Shown: positions 34,098 through 50,089, counted from the first letter of the stretch. The stretch: DNA of 64,000 nucleotides from Roseivivax halodurans JCM 10272 (GCF_000521785.1 NZ_JALZ01000007.1:62001-126000), one strand, 5' to 3'. Notes: generated by a model not told the origin, from the letters alone. Made by a program: numbers and translations.

Positions 34098-35522
34098 TCA
34101 GGTGGGGAAGTCGGCGAGGCCGAAGCCCCGATCCGACCGGTCCTCGGGCGCGCGGGCGGCTCGCGTGACGAGCGGTCCGAGTGCGACGAGGGTGATGAAG
34201 AGAAGTCCGATTTCCGTGTGGTAGACGACCGAATAGCCGGTCGCGGGCGTCGCCAGCGGCGCGCCGAGGTCTCCGGCCATGGCGTGGACGTTGACCCAGT
34301 CGCGCACGCCACCGCCGATCGCGGTCGAGAGACCCGCCGCCGTCGCCTGCGCCGCGCCCCAGGCGCCGAGCGCGAGACCCCGCCCGGCGATGCCGCTCTC
34401 GGGCATGGTCATCGCGGCAGTAAGCGTCGAGACGGCGAAGTAGCCCCCGCCGAGCCCGATGAGCCCCGCGCCAGCAAAGAAGAGCGCCGGCGACTGCATC
34501 GGCGCCGCGAAGATCACGGTCGAAAACGCCACCACGCCGATGAGAACGCCCGTCGCCGCCATGCGATAGACGTTGGCGCGCCGAGCGAGCGCCTTGGCCG
34601 CGAGCGCGAAGCCGCCAAGCGCGCCGGCCGCCCACATCGCCGTCAGGAGCGTGGTCGAGGACACCGAGAGCCCGAGGATCTCGCCACCGTAAGGCTCGAG
34701 CAGCACGTCCTGCATGTTGAAGGCCATGGTTCCGAGGAACACCACGACCAGCAGCCGGCCCGCCGTACCGCCCGCGGCAAAGTCCGCCCAGGCCTCGGCG
34801 AAGCGCGGCCGCGGCGCCTCGCGCTCCTCGCGGCTCATCGGGCGCACCCGCTCCTGCTTCCAGAGCGCGATCACGTTGAGCACGACCGTCGCGACCGCCG
34901 CCCCCTGCACCACACGGATGAGCGTGAGCGGCGTGAAGTCGCGTAGGAGCCAGCCTATTAGCAGCGCCGAGACGCCCATGCCGATCAGGAACATCACGTA
35001 GAGGAGCGCCACGACCCGCGGCCGCGTCTCCTCGCTCGCGCGGTCCGAGGCGAGCGCCAGCCCCGCCGTCTGGGTCATGTGGAGCCCGAGCCCCGTCATC
35101 AGGAAGGCGAGCGCCGCAAGGACCTCGCCCGCGAAGGGCACCTCGTGCACCACGTCGCCACCAAGGACGAGCAGCGCCATCGGCATCACGGCAAGACCGC
35201 CCATCTGCCAGAGCGTGCCGAACCAGAGGTAGGGCACCCGCTTCCAGCCGATGGCGGAGCGATGGGTGTCGGACCGGAACCCAAGCAGCGCCCGGAACGG
35301 CGCGACGAGCACCGGCAGCGCGATCATCACCGCGACAACCACCGCCGGGACCGAGAGCTCGACGATCATCACGCGGTTGAGCGTGCCGAGCAGCATCACC
35401 GCCGCCATGCCGACCGAGACCTGAAAGAGCGACAGCCGCAGCAGTTCGCGCAGCGGAAGCGCGTCGGAGCCGGCATCCGCGAACGGCAGGAGCCGCCTCG
35501 ATATGCGGGTGAGGCCGCTCAC
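34098..35522 (-). CDS. lhaA: Light-harvesting 1 assembly protein LhaA (PucC-family MFS)
   Basis: A 474-residue, 12-helix membrane protein of the BCD/PucC family. Characteristic blocks are LNRVMIVELSVPA at about 47-59, FRALLGFRSDTHRSAIGWKRVPYLWFG at about 75-101, MQDVLLEPYGG at about 280 and GAWGAAQATAAG near 395. LhaA delivers pigment or assembles LH1 around the reaction centre. The GTG start at 35520-35522 overlaps the bchM stop by four bases. The second PucC-family gene here, at 47634, belongs to the bchG-bchP operon. Confidence 0.93.
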   Translation of the reverse strand: MSGLTRISRRLLPFADAGSDALPLRELLRLSLFQVSVGMAAVMLLGTLNRVMIVELSVPAVVVAVMIALPVLVAPFRALLGFRSDTHRSAIGWKRVPYLWFGTLWQMGGLAVMPMALLVLGGDVVHEVPFAGEVLAALAFLMTGLGLHMTQTAGLALASDRASEETRPRVVALLYVMFLIGMGVSALLIGWLLRDFTPLTLIRVVQGAAVATVVLNVIALWKQERVRPMSREEREAPRPRFAEAWADFAAGGTAGRLLVVVFLGTMAFNMQDVLLEPYGGEILGLSVSSTTLLTAMWAAGALGGFALAAKALARRANVYRMAATGVLIGVVAFSTVIFAAPMQSPALFFAGAGLIGLGGGYFAVSTLTAAMTMPESGIAGRGLALGAWGAAQATAAGLSTAIGGGVRDWVNVHAMAGDLGAPLATPATGYSVVYHTEIGLLFITLVALGPLVTRAARAPEDRSDRGFGLADFPT

Positions 35523-36183
35523 CCCCGCAGCTCCAACGCGTGCGAGATGTAGAAGCCCGAGGTGACCCGCCCGAGATCCCGGACCTCGCCGCCGAGCACC
35601 GCGGCGAGCCGCTCCGGCACGTGCGGCACCATGACAGGCGAGCGGTCCGAGCGCGGGAAGAGCTTGCCCGCGTACCACATCGCCATCAGCGCGCGCGTCC
35701 TCGGCGCGACGGTGAAGACGGCACTGCGGCGCGTGTGCTGCATGAGGCTGTGGAGCCGCGCCGCGATGTCGCCCTCGCGGTAGTAGATCAGGCTGTCCAT
35801 GGCGATCACGTGATCGAAGCGGCCAAGCGCGGGATCTGTCATGTCGCCCGCGGCGAAGGTGACGCGCGCCGTCAGCGCCTCCGGCATGCGCGCCTCGGCC
35901 ACCGACACGAGCTGCGGCGAGAGATCCACCGCCACCACTTCCGCGCCCCGCTCTGCCAGCGCCTGGCTCATCTGACCCGCGCCGCATCCGGCATCGAGCA
36001 CCCGCGCGCCCACCAGATCGCCCGGCAACGCCGCCAGCAGCCGCTCGCGCATCGCGTCGCGCCCGGCGCGGACGGTCGCCCGGATCCGGCTCACCGGCGC
36101 GTCCGAGGTGAGCCGCGCCCAGGTCTCGGTCGCGGTGCGGTCGAAGTAGTCCTCGACGCGGGAACGGGTGGCTTCGTAGCTCA

Positions 36184-36184
<1 letters not shown>
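35519..36184 (-). CDS. bchM: Mg-protoporphyrin IX methyltransferase
   Basis: A 221-residue SAM-dependent methyltransferase. Motif I ARVLDAGCGAGQMS is at about residues 60-73, VVAVDLSP at about 82-89 and DHVIAMDSLIYY at about 124-135. The N-terminus VEDYFDRTATETWARLT is the BchM signature. It methylates the 13-propionate of Mg-protoporphyrin IX, between BchH chelation and AcsF cyclisation. Its ATG shares a base with the bchL stop and its stop overlaps the lhaA start. Confidence 0.96.
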
Positions 36185-40826
<4,642 letters not shown>

Positions 40827-40837
<11 letters not shown>

Positions 40838-42383
40838 AATGGGCCTTCGCCTCGTAGAGGGTCTCGACGCCGATCTCGGTCTCGCCGCGCGAAGCGGCGA
40901 AAGCCTCGGTGTTCCGCCGCGCCTTGCCGCGCACGAAGAACGGGATCTTCTTCAACTCCTGCTCGGCCGCAGGCAGCCAGACGACTTCCACCGCAGCGCC
41001 GACGTTGTCCCTCTTCTTGACGGAAATATCCCGGGGGGTCTGGGGGGCGGAGCCCCCCTCCTCAGGCGACGCATTCGCCGTGCCGTGATGCGAAGGGCCG
41101 GCGGCGTCGTGGAACTCGAAATCCTCGCGGAACATCGTCAGAAGATGCTCCTCGAGTCCCATCACGAGCGGATGCACCAGGGTGTCGAAGAGCACGTTCG
41201 CGCCCTCGATGCCCATGACGGGGGCGTAGCGGGCGGGGAAGTCCTGGACGTGCACCGGCGCCGAGATCACCGCGCAGGGGATGCCGAGGCGCTTGCCGAT
41301 ATGGCGCTCCATCTGCGTGCCGAGGATGAGCTCGGGAGACGCGGCCTCGATCGCCGCCTCCACCTCGAGGTAATCGTCGGTGATCAGCGCGGTCACGCCG
41401 TAATCCTTGGCGAGCACACGGATGGGTCGCGCCATCTCGCGGTTGTAGCAGCCGAGACCCACGACCTCGAAGCCCATCTCGTCGCGGGCGACACGCGCCA
41501 TGGCCGCGACGTGGGTGCCGTCCCCGAAGACGAAGACCCGCTTGCCGGTCAGGTAGGTGCTGTCGACCGACACCGAATACCATGGCAGCCGCAGTCTTTC
41601 CTCGTCGAGGCGGGGTTCCACATCGAGATGCTGCGCCACTTCGGCCACGAAATCGCGCGTCGCGCCCGCGCCGATGGGGACGACCCTGGTGAAGGGAAGG
41701 CCGAGCTCGCACTCCATCCAGCGGCAGGCGCTCTCGCCCGTCTCTGGATACATGAGGACGTTGAGATGCGCCGCACCGAGGCGGGTGATATCCTCCGGGC
41801 TCGCCCCGTAAGGCGCGCAGACATTCACCGCCACGCCCATCTCCGACAGGAGCCGCGTCACTTCGGTGATGTCGTCGCGGTGACGGAAGCCGAGCGCGGT
41901 CGGCCCGATCAGGTTGACGGTCGGGGCCTCTGTCCGCTCGCAGGGTTTCGCGAGGGTGCGGATAATCTGGTAGAGGGTCTCGTCCGCGCCGAAGTTTTCC
42001 TTGCGCTGGTAGGACGGCAACTCGAGCGGGATGACCGGCACCGGCAGGCCGATCGTCGCGGCCATGCCGCCGGGATCGTCCTGGATGAGCTCTGCGGTGC
42101 AGGACGCCCCGACGATCATCGCCTGCGGCCGGAACCGGGCATAGGCCTCCTCGCAGGCGGTGCGGAAGAGATCGGCGGTATCCGAGCCGAGGTCGCGCGC
42201 TTGGAAGGTCGTGTAGGTCACCGGCGGGCGGTGATTGCGGCGCTCGATCATGGTGAAGAGGAGATCGGCGTAGGTATCCCCCTGCGGCGCGTGCAGGACG
42301 TAATGCAGGCCCGTCATCGCGGTCGCGACGCGCATCGCACCCACATGGGGCGGACCCTCGTATGTCCAGACCGAGAGCTTCAT
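40827..42383 (-). CDS. bchB: Dark-operative protochlorophyllide reductase subunit BchB, with repeat-derived linker
   Basis: A 518-residue nitrogenase-like subunit. The N-terminus [20 protein letters not shown] is family-typical, and Asp36 (PQGDTYADL) matches the unusual Asp ligand of the shared 4Fe-4S cluster. The three-domain core runs to about residue 425. A small C-terminal PCP_red domain (about 465-518, [23 protein letters not shown] in part) follows. Between them, residues about 441-458 ([18 protein letters not shown]) are encoded by an in-frame copy of the dispersed hairpin repeat. The reading frame stays open through it and the C-terminal domain is intact. BchB and BchN bind protochlorophyllide and reduce ring D. 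Confidence 0.95.
41010..41064. repeat. Dispersed hairpin repeat, copy 4, translated inside bchB
   Basis: CTCTTCTTGACGGAAATATC, then CCGGGGGGTC and a GGGGGGC-GGA-GCCCCCC hairpin. It lies wholly within bchB and is read on the minus strand as 18 codons with no stop. Confidence 0.85.
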
Positions 42384-42391
42384 GGCGCGCG

Positions 42392-44284
<1,893 letters not shown>

Positions 44285-44375
44285 CTATTCACATCGAAAC
44301 CGCCGAAGCTCACCCAGAATCATGTAAGCTTTTAACATTTAATGCTTTATGCGGAGAGACTGCGTAAAGTAGACT

Positions 44376-44393
44376 TGTCAGATCAAATTGACG
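44376..44393. promoter_or_regulatory. Second PpsR-type box, upstream of ppaA
   Basis: TGTCA-N8-TGACG, one base off the TGTCA-N8-TGACA palindrome and with the usual 12-base inner spacing. It lies 92 bases from the first box, allowing cooperative binding or looping. Confidence 0.6.
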
Positions 44394-44409
44394 CTCGCAC
44401 TGGCGAGCG
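44392..44409 (+). other. Stem-loop in the ppaA leader
   Basis: A 7-bp perfect stem CGCTCGC/GCGAGCG with a 4-base loop, overlapping the edge of the second PpsR-type box and followed by CTTTGCT. It might be an mRNA leader element or part of an operator. Confidence 0.35.
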
Positions 44410-44500
44410 CTTTGCTAAGCTGACACACTCACGTTGACCGGGTCGCGGACGGACCATCGTGCCCGCGACCCCCGGCCACAACCGGCAGAAGGTGATGCGC

Positions 44501-45265
44501 ATGACCCAGATGACGATCGCACCGGACGACCGGGCCGATATTGCCTCGCTCGCCGGGACCGTTGTCTCACTTCTGAACGGGCGCCTCGGCGAGCGCGTCG
44601 TGAAGCGCGAGGGCACGGCGACGCGGTACTTGCTCGAAGCGGCGCGTGCTCCCGGCTTCTCCCCGTCCGACGTGCTGGCGCGCCTGCGGGCCCTCCCGCT
44701 TCCGGATACCTCCCTGCTGGGCACCTGCATTCCGGAGGCGGCAAGGACTCTTGGCGCACTTTGGCTCAGCGACGAGCTCGGCTTTGCGAGCGTCTCGATA
44801 GCGACATCCCGCCTGCAGGGTCTGGTGGCACAGATGGCACCGCCCGCCATATCCGAGACGAGATATGGGACCGAGACTCGCTCCGCCCTCCTCATCCTGC
44901 CGCCGGGAGAGACACATACGCTTGGGATCCATGTCGCTGCGGCGCAATTGCGCCGGCACGGCCTGTCGGTGCGGCTCATGTTCGGCCCCGATGAGGCGAC
45001 GTTCCTGAGCACCCTGCAGAAAGATCCCTATGATCTCATCATGTTCGCCTGCCCTCGGCCCGAGCTCCTTGCCTTCGTGACGCGATTGGTATCAGTGCTG
45101 CGGAACACAAGCGCGTCCGCCGGGTTGACAGTTTTAGGGGGCGCCGTCCTCGACCGTCAGGACAACCTGACACAATTCACAGGCGTGGATCTCGTCACGA
45201 ACGATATCCGGGCCGCCCTGCTTCGGCAGGAGGCGCTCGCCGCCGGAACCATTATGGTGCGATAG
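44501..45265 (+). CDS. ppaA: PpsR antirepressor PpaA/AerR (cobalamin-binding)
   Basis: A protein of about 254 residues. The C-terminal half (about 105-245) is a B12-binding Rossmann-like domain: PPGETHTLGIHVAAAQLRRHGLSVRLMF contains the E-x-H-x-L-G block of the SCHIC/AerR group, and GGAVLDRQDNL follows. In Rhodobacter, PpaA/AerR binds cobalamin and counteracts PpsR/CrtJ in response to light. The start is uncertain: ATG 44501 has AGAAGG at ideal spacing, while ATG 44495 and GTG 44459 are in frame. Its TAG abuts the ppsR ATG with no gap, so the antirepressor and repressor are made together. Confidence 0.9.
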   Translation: MTQMTIAPDDRADIASLAGTVVSLLNGRLGERVVKREGTATRYLLEAARAPGFSPSDVLARLRALPLPDTSLLGTCIPEAARTLGALWLSDELGFASVSIATSRLQGLVAQMAPPAISETRYGTETRSALLILPPGETHTLGIHVAAAQLRRHGLSVRLMFGPDEATFLSTLQKDPYDLIMFACPRPELLAFVTRLVSVLRNTSASAGLTVLGGAVLDRQDNLTQFTGVDLVTNDIRAALLRQEALAAGTIMVR

Positions 45266-46687
45266 ATGAGCAATGCTCCGAAGCCGCGTATGCGCGACAC
45301 AGTCTCAGACGGAATCGATGCGTCCTATCTCGCATCGGTGGTTGCCGCGGCTTCCGACCTTTCGCTGCGCGTTGCGGACGACGGTACCGTGACGGAGATG
45401 ATGGTCACACCCATGCAGGCCGCAGAAATGCGGTTGCCCGACTGTAGCGGACGCCCGGTGGCGGAGAGCCTGACGGGGGAAAGTCAGGCCAAATTCAACG
45501 CCGCGCGATCCGCCCTGATCGACGGAGCGCCGCCGCGCCGTCCGATCGAGCTCAACCATATCCTGCCCCACGGACGCGAGCTGCCGGTCCGATACACTCT
45601 GATACCTCACCCGGAAGGCGGATTCCTCATGCTCGGCCGGGATCTCTCGGCGGTTGCGGAGACGCAGGCACAGCTCGTTCAGGCCCAGATGTCCCTCGAA
45701 CAGGGATACGAGGCCCGGCGCGAATACGATGCACGCTACCGCCTGCTGCTGCGGTCGGTGCACGATCCGATCATCTTCGCCTCCGCATCCGACGGCACGA
45801 TCAGCGATCTCAACGAACCCGCGGCGTCGATCCTCGGCGGCACGCGCGAGAGCCTCGTCGGGCAGGGGCTCGCCGCGGAGTTCGACGATTGCGACCGGGC
45901 CGAGATGATGGACCGCCTGATGGACGCGGCCGGCAGCGACACGGAGCGCAGCCTCAAGATGACGGCCCGCCGATCCGGGCGCGAGGTCGAGCTGTCGGCG
46001 CAGATGTTCCGGGCCGCGGGCGAACGCTCGCTCCTCTGCCGCCTGAACGCACGGGCGGACAGCCTGGAGACGCCGGCCGGCCTCGCCCGAGACCTCGGCG
46101 TGATGTTCGAACGCACCGCCGACGCGATCCTCTTCACCGACCTTCGCGGCGAGATCCTGTCCTGCAACGACGCCTTCCTCGATCTGCTGAACGCCGCCCA
46201 GGTCGCGGAAGTGAAGGCACAGAACATCTCGTCCTATTTCGGCCGCGGGCGTGTCGATCTGAACGTCATCGTGGAAAATGCGCGCCGGGCGGGGCAGATG
46301 CGGCTCTACGCCACCAAGCTTCTGACCGAGCTCGGGGGCGCGACCCCGGTCGAGATCTCGGTGACCTATCTCAACGACCGCTCGAACCCGGTTCTGGCCT
46401 ATCTCATCCGTGACGCGAGCCGGAGCGAAGCGCTGCGCGGCGCGCAACCGAACGGCGCAGCCGACAATGCCCGATCGGTGATGGAGCTGGTCGGATCGGC
46501 CACGCTGAAAGAGATCGTGGCCGAGACTACGGAAGTCGTCGAGAAGATGTGCATCGAGACGGCGGTGAGTCTCACGCGCAACAACCGCGTTGCGGCCGCA
46601 GAGATGCTCGGCCTGTCGCGCCAGAGCCTCTATGTGAAGCTGCGCAAGTACGACCTCCTCGATCGCAACACGGGCACCGAGGCCTGA
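45266..46687 (+). CDS. ppsR: Redox-sensing photosynthesis repressor PpsR/CrtJ
   Basis: A 473-residue repressor. An N-terminal PAS-like domain (about 20-130), a Gln-rich linker helix (AETQAQLVQAQMSLEQ), two PAS domains (about 150-265 and 280-395) and a Fis-type HTH (about 425-470, NNRVAAAEMLGLSRQSLYVKLRKYDL) are visible. Cys258 and Cys429 lie where the two redox-active cysteines of Rhodobacter PpsR are expected. It binds TGT-N12-ACA boxes to repress bch, crt and puc genes under oxygen. It is directly downstream of ppaA and 48 bases upstream of bchG; boxes flank it on both sides. Confidence 0.97.
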   Translation: MSNAPKPRMRDTVSDGIDASYLASVVAAASDLSLRVADDGTVTEMMVTPMQAAEMRLPDCSGRPVAESLTGESQAKFNAARSALIDGAPPRRPIELNHILPHGRELPVRYTLIPHPEGGFLMLGRDLSAVAETQAQLVQAQMSLEQGYEARREYDARYRLLLRSVHDPIIFASASDGTISDLNEPAASILGGTRESLVGQGLAAEFDDCDRAEMMDRLMDAAGSDTERSLKMTARRSGREVELSAQMFRAAGERSLLCRLNARADSLETPAGLARDLGVMFERTADAILFTDLRGEILSCNDAFLDLLNAAQVAEVKAQNISSYFGRGRVDLNVIVENARRAGQMRLYATKLLTELGGATPVEISVTYLNDRSNPVLAYLIRDASRSEALRGAQPNGAADNARSVMELVGSATLKEIVAETTEVVEKMCIETAVSLTRNNRVAAAEMLGLSRQSLYVKLRKYDLLDRNTGTEA

Positions 46688-46720
46688 ACCGCCGAAAGTC
46701 TTGCGCCGACTCGCATTCGT

Positions 46721-46758
46721 GTGTCTAGTTGACACATGAGTGTCAGCTCAAGTTTACA
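46721..46758. promoter_or_regulatory. PpsR box overlapping the bchG start codon region
   Basis: TGTCAGCTCAAGTTTACA (46741-46758) is an exact TGT-N12-ACA site lying within bchG codons 2-8. A perfect inverted repeat GTGTC-N5-GACAC (46721-46735) abuts the ATG at 46736 and supplies further half-sites. Confidence 0.75.
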
Positions 46759-47632
46759 ACCTCGACGGTATCCGGATCCCGCGGCGCTCCTGCGGCTGAT
46801 CAAGCCCGTGACATGGTTTCCCCCCGTCTGGGCCTATCTCTGCGGGGTTGTCGCGTCGAGTGCCTCCCCCCTGTCGGCATGGCCGCTCGTGATCCTCGGC
46901 ATGATCCTCGCCGGGCCCGTGGTCTGCGGGATGAGCCAGGCGGCAAACGACTGGTGCGACCGTCACGTCGACGCGATCAACGAGCCGGACCGCCCGATTC
47001 CGTCGGGCCGCGTCCCCGGGCGATGGGGACTTTGGGTCGCGCTCGCGATGTCGGTGCTGGCGCTGGGGCTCGGCTCGGCGCTCGGCCCGTGGGGGTTCGG
47101 TGCGACCTGTCTCGGCGTGATTGCCGCCTGGGCATATTCCGCGGAACCTGTGCGGCTCAAGCGCTCGGGCGTCTGGGGCCCGGGCCTCGTCGGCCTCTCC
47201 TACGAAACCCTTCCCTGGTTCACCGGGGCGGCCGTTCTGAGCGCCGGAGCCCCCTCCCCGCAGGTCATCCTGATCGCGCTGCTCTACGGGATCGGCGCGC
47301 ACGGGATCATGACCCTCAACGATTTCAAGGCGCTCGAGGGCGACCGCCAGACCGGCGTGAATTCCCTCCCCGTCACGCTCGGTCCCGAACGCGCGGCCCG
47401 CGTGGCATGCATCGTCATGACGCTGCCGCAGCTCGCCGTGATCGCCGCACTGGCGCTCTGGGATCTCCCAGTCCACGCCGCCGCCATCGCATCGCTGCTC
47501 GTGGGCCAAGCCTGGGCGATGCGCGTCATGCTGCGCGATCCGCGCGCCAAGGCGCCATGGTACAACGGCACGGGCGTGCTCTTCTACGTCAGCGGGATGA
47601 TGATCGCCGCTGTCGCGCTGAGGGGGCTCTGA
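46736..47632 (+). CDS. bchG: Bacteriochlorophyll a synthase (prenyltransferase)
   Basis: A 298-residue UbiA-family membrane enzyme with about eight helices. The two Asp-rich motifs are NDWCDRHVDAINEPDRPIP at about 77-95 and LNDFKALEGDRQTG at about 191-204. It esterifies bacteriochlorophyllide with geranylgeranyl or phytyl diphosphate. The start is supported by the family N-terminus (MSVSSSLQPR, close to Rhodobacter BchG), even though this places a PpsR box inside the first codons. It is followed one base later by a PucC-like gene, then bchP. Confidence 0.95.
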   Translation: MSVSSSLQPRRYPDPAALLRLIKPVTWFPPVWAYLCGVVASSASPLSAWPLVILGMILAGPVVCGMSQAANDWCDRHVDAINEPDRPIPSGRVPGRWGLWVALAMSVLALGLGSALGPWGFGATCLGVIAAWAYSAEPVRLKRSGVWGPGLVGLSYETLPWFTGAAVLSAGAPSPQVILIALLYGIGAHGIMTLNDFKALEGDRQTGVNSLPVTLGPERAARVACIVMTLPQLAVIAALALWDLPVHAAAIASLLVGQAWAMRVMLRDPRAKAPWYNGTGVLFYVSGMMIAAVALRGL

Positions 47633-47633
47633 G

Positions 47634-48914
47634 GTGACACTCTCGTGGCTCTCCATCGTCCGGCTCGGCCTCGTCCAGCTCGCCCTCGGCGCGATTGTCG
47701 TCCTCACCACCTCTACGCTCAATCGGCTCATGGTGGTCGAGCTGGCACTACCGGCGACGCTTCCCGGCTTTCTCGTCGCGCTCCACTATGGGGTACAGAT
47801 CACCCGGCCCCATTGGGGCTTCCGCTCCGACACGCTCGGCAACCGGACGGTCTGGATCGTCGGCGGCATGGCGATTCTCGCGCTCGGCGGGATCGGCGCC
47901 GCGCTCGGCGTGGTCGTGCTGAAGACGGCGTTCTGGTCCGGCCTGGTCATATCGATGGGCGCCTACGCCCTGATCGGGCTCGGCGTCGGCGCCTCCGGCA
48001 CATCGCTGCTCGCGCTCCTCGCCACCGCGACGGCACCCCACCGCCGCGCCGCGGCCGCCACGATCACCTGGCTCATGATGATCTTCGGCATCGCCGTCAC
48101 CGCGGGCGTGGTGGGCGGCCTCCTCGATCCCTATTCGCCGTCCCGCCTTCTCACCATCGTCACCGCGACCGGAACGGCGATGCTGGCGCTCACCATCGCC
48201 GCGGTCTGGGGTGTCGAGCGCGGAGTGACCGCAATCCCCGAGGCGCAGCCCCCGCCCTTCTTGGACGCGCTTCGCGACGTGTGGACCGAGCGGAAAGCGC
48301 GCAACTTCACGATCTTCCTCTTCCTGTCGATGATCGCCTATTTTATGCAGGAACTCATTCTCGAGCCCTACGCGGGCCTCGTCTTCGACTTCACGCCGGG
48401 GCAGTCGACACAGCTTGCCGGAGCGCAGAACGGCGGCGTCTTCGCCGGAATGCTGACCGTCGGGATCGTCGCCACCGGCCTGCGCATCGGCAGCCTGCGG
48501 ACATGGGTCGCGGCCGGGTGCCTCGGCTCGGCTGCCGCGCTCCTGATCCTCGCCGGGATCGGGCCGACGGGGCCGGGCGGGCCGATCGTGCCCTCCGCCA
48601 TCATGCTCGGCTTCTTCAACGGCATGTTCGCGGTCTCGGCCATCGGGTCGATGATGCAGCTCGCCGGCGACGGCCGCGAGTCGCGCGAGGGGACACGCAT
48701 GGGCCTCTGGGGCGCGGCGCAGGCAATCGCGGCAGGCGCGGGCGGCCTCACCGGCGCCGCGGCGGTCGACGCGATGCGCAAGATCACCGGCGATGCTTCC
48801 GCCTTCGGAACCGTCTTCACAATCGAGGCGGCGCTCTTCGTCGCCGCCGCCGTCATGGCGCTCGTCATCATGGAAGGGCGGCCCCGCGCCCCCGTCCTGC
48901 AACCGGGAGTTTGA
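47634..48914 (+). CDS. PucC-family BCD transporter between bchG and bchP
   Basis: A 426-residue MFS membrane protein of the BCD/PucC family, with about 12 helices. LVVLTT-like STLNRLMVVELALPATLPG near residues 24-42, the RPHWGFRSDTLGNR segment near 57-70 and FMQELILEPYAGLVFD near 236-251 parallel LhaA. It matches the unnamed gene (orf428 in Rhodobacter) that sits between bchG and bchP and probably helps bacteriochlorophyll delivery or light-harvesting assembly. The start codon is GTG at 47634, preceded by GGGGG, one base after bchG's TGA. It differs from lhaA at 34098 and is not a duplicate of it. Confidence 0.88.
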   Translation: MTLSWLSIVRLGLVQLALGAIVVLTTSTLNRLMVVELALPATLPGFLVALHYGVQITRPHWGFRSDTLGNRTVWIVGGMAILALGGIGAALGVVVLKTAFWSGLVISMGAYALIGLGVGASGTSLLALLATATAPHRRAAAATITWLMMIFGIAVTAGVVGGLLDPYSPSRLLTIVTATGTAMLALTIAAVWGVERGVTAIPEAQPPPFLDALRDVWTERKARNFTIFLFLSMIAYFMQELILEPYAGLVFDFTPGQSTQLAGAQNGGVFAGMLTVGIVATGLRIGSLRTWVAAGCLGSAAALLILAGIGPTGPGGPIVPSAIMLGFFNGMFAVSAIGSMMQLAGDGRESREGTRMGLWGAAQAIAAGAGGLTGAAAVDAMRKITGDASAFGTVFTIEAALFVAAAVMALVIMEGRPRAPVLQPGV

Positions 48915-48916
48915 GC

Positions 48917-50089
48917 ATGTTCGATGTCGTCGTCGTCGGAGGAGGTCCCTGCGGTGCCACCGCAGCCGAGGATCTCGCCCGCTCCGGATACAAGGTCGCG
49001 CTTCTCGACCGCGAGGGCCGGATCAAGCCCTGCGGCGGGGCAATTCCACCGCGCCTGATGCGCGACTTCGACATCGGCGAGGATCAGCTTCTCGCCAAGA
49101 TCACCACCGCCCGCATGGTCTCGCCCTCCGGGCGGCACGTGGACATCCCGGTCGAGAACGGGTTCGTCGGAATGGTCGACCGCAAGGATTTCGACCCGTT
49201 CCTGCGCGCCCGTGCCGAGGCGGCAGGCGTGACGCGGTTCACCGGAACGTTCCTCAGGGTCGATCGGACGCACGGCACCGAGGTCGTCTTCCGCGACAAG
49301 GCGACGGGAGAGGAGGATGCGCTCCCGACGCGGCTGATCGTCGGTGCTGACGGGGCCAATTCCCGTGTCGGCAAGGCCGAGGTTCCGGGCGCCGAGAACA
49401 TCCCTTACGTCTTCGCCTATCACGAGATCATCGCGGCGCCCTCAGCAGCCGGTTACGATCCGGCCCGCTGCGACGTGATCTACGACGGTCGCATCAGCCC
49501 GGATTTCTACGGCTGGGTGTTTCCGCACGGCGACACCGTCAGCGTCGGCATGGGCACCGAGAACCGCGGCATCGACCTCAAGGCCGCGACGGTCGACCTG
49601 CGCCGCCAGACCGGCCTCGCCCAGTGCGAGACGCTGCGCAAGGAAGGCGCGCCGATCCCGCTCCGTCCGCTCGACCGCTGGGACAACGGCCGCGACGTTG
49701 TGCTCGCGGGAGACGCGTCGGGCGTCGTCGCCCCCTCCTCGGGCGAGGGCATCTATTACGCGATGATCGCCGGCCGGGCAGCAGCCTCGGCCTGCGCCGC
49801 CTGCCTGACCACCGGGCGCGCCGCCGACCTCAAGCTGGCGCGCAAGCTCTTCATGAAGGAGCACAAGACCGTGTTCCGGGTTCTGGCCTCCATGCAGAAC
49901 GCCTATTACAGGTCGGACGAACGCCGCGAGCGCTTCGTGTCGCTATGCCACGACGTCGACGTGCAGCGCCTGACCTTCGAGGCCTACATGAACAAGAAAC
50001 TCGTCCGCGCCCGCCCGATGGCGCATCTGAAGATCGGCATGAAGAACATCGCCCACCTGACCGGCCTTGTCTCAGAGACCTACACATGA
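48917..50089 (+). CDS. bchP: Geranylgeranyl reductase
   Basis: A 390-residue FAD-dependent oxidoreductase that reduces the geranylgeranyl tail to phytyl. The FAD motif VVVGGGPCGATAAEDLARSG is at about residues 4-23, KPCGGAIPPRL at about 37-47, and the second FAD block VVLAGDASGVVAPSSGEGIYYAM at about 258-280. All are BchP/ChlP signatures. It starts two bases after the PucC-like stop and overlaps idi by four bases, so it lies in the bchG-orf-bchP-idi operon. Confidence 0.96.
   Translation: MFDVVVVGGGPCGATAAEDLARSGYKVALLDREGRIKPCGGAIPPRLMRDFDIGEDQLLAKITTARMVSPSGRHVDIPVENGFVGMVDRKDFDPFLRARAEAAGVTRFTGTFLRVDRTHGTEVVFRDKATGEEDALPTRLIVGADGANSRVGKAEVPGAENIPYVFAYHEIIAAPSAAGYDPARCDVIYDGRISPDFYGWVFPHGDTVSVGMGTENRGIDLKAATVDLRRQTGLAQCETLRKEGAPIPLRPLDRWDNGRDVVLAGDASGVVAPSSGEGIYYAMIAGRAAASACAACLTTGRAADLKLARKLFMKEHKTVFRVLASMQNAYYRSDERRERFVSLCHDVDVQRLTFEAYMNKKLVRARPMAHLKIGMKNIAHLTGLVSETYT

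Noticed and set aside
46720-46736. An additional TGT...ACA PpsR box upstream of bchG
   Set aside because: The inner spacing is 11, not 12, so it does not fit the standard box. It is reported only as an inverted repeat next to the exact site at 46741-46758.
47634-48914. The PucC-like gene as a duplicate of lhaA
   Set aside because: It shares only family-level blocks with the gene at 34098, and its bchG-orf-bchP position matches a separate conserved gene in Rhodobacter.
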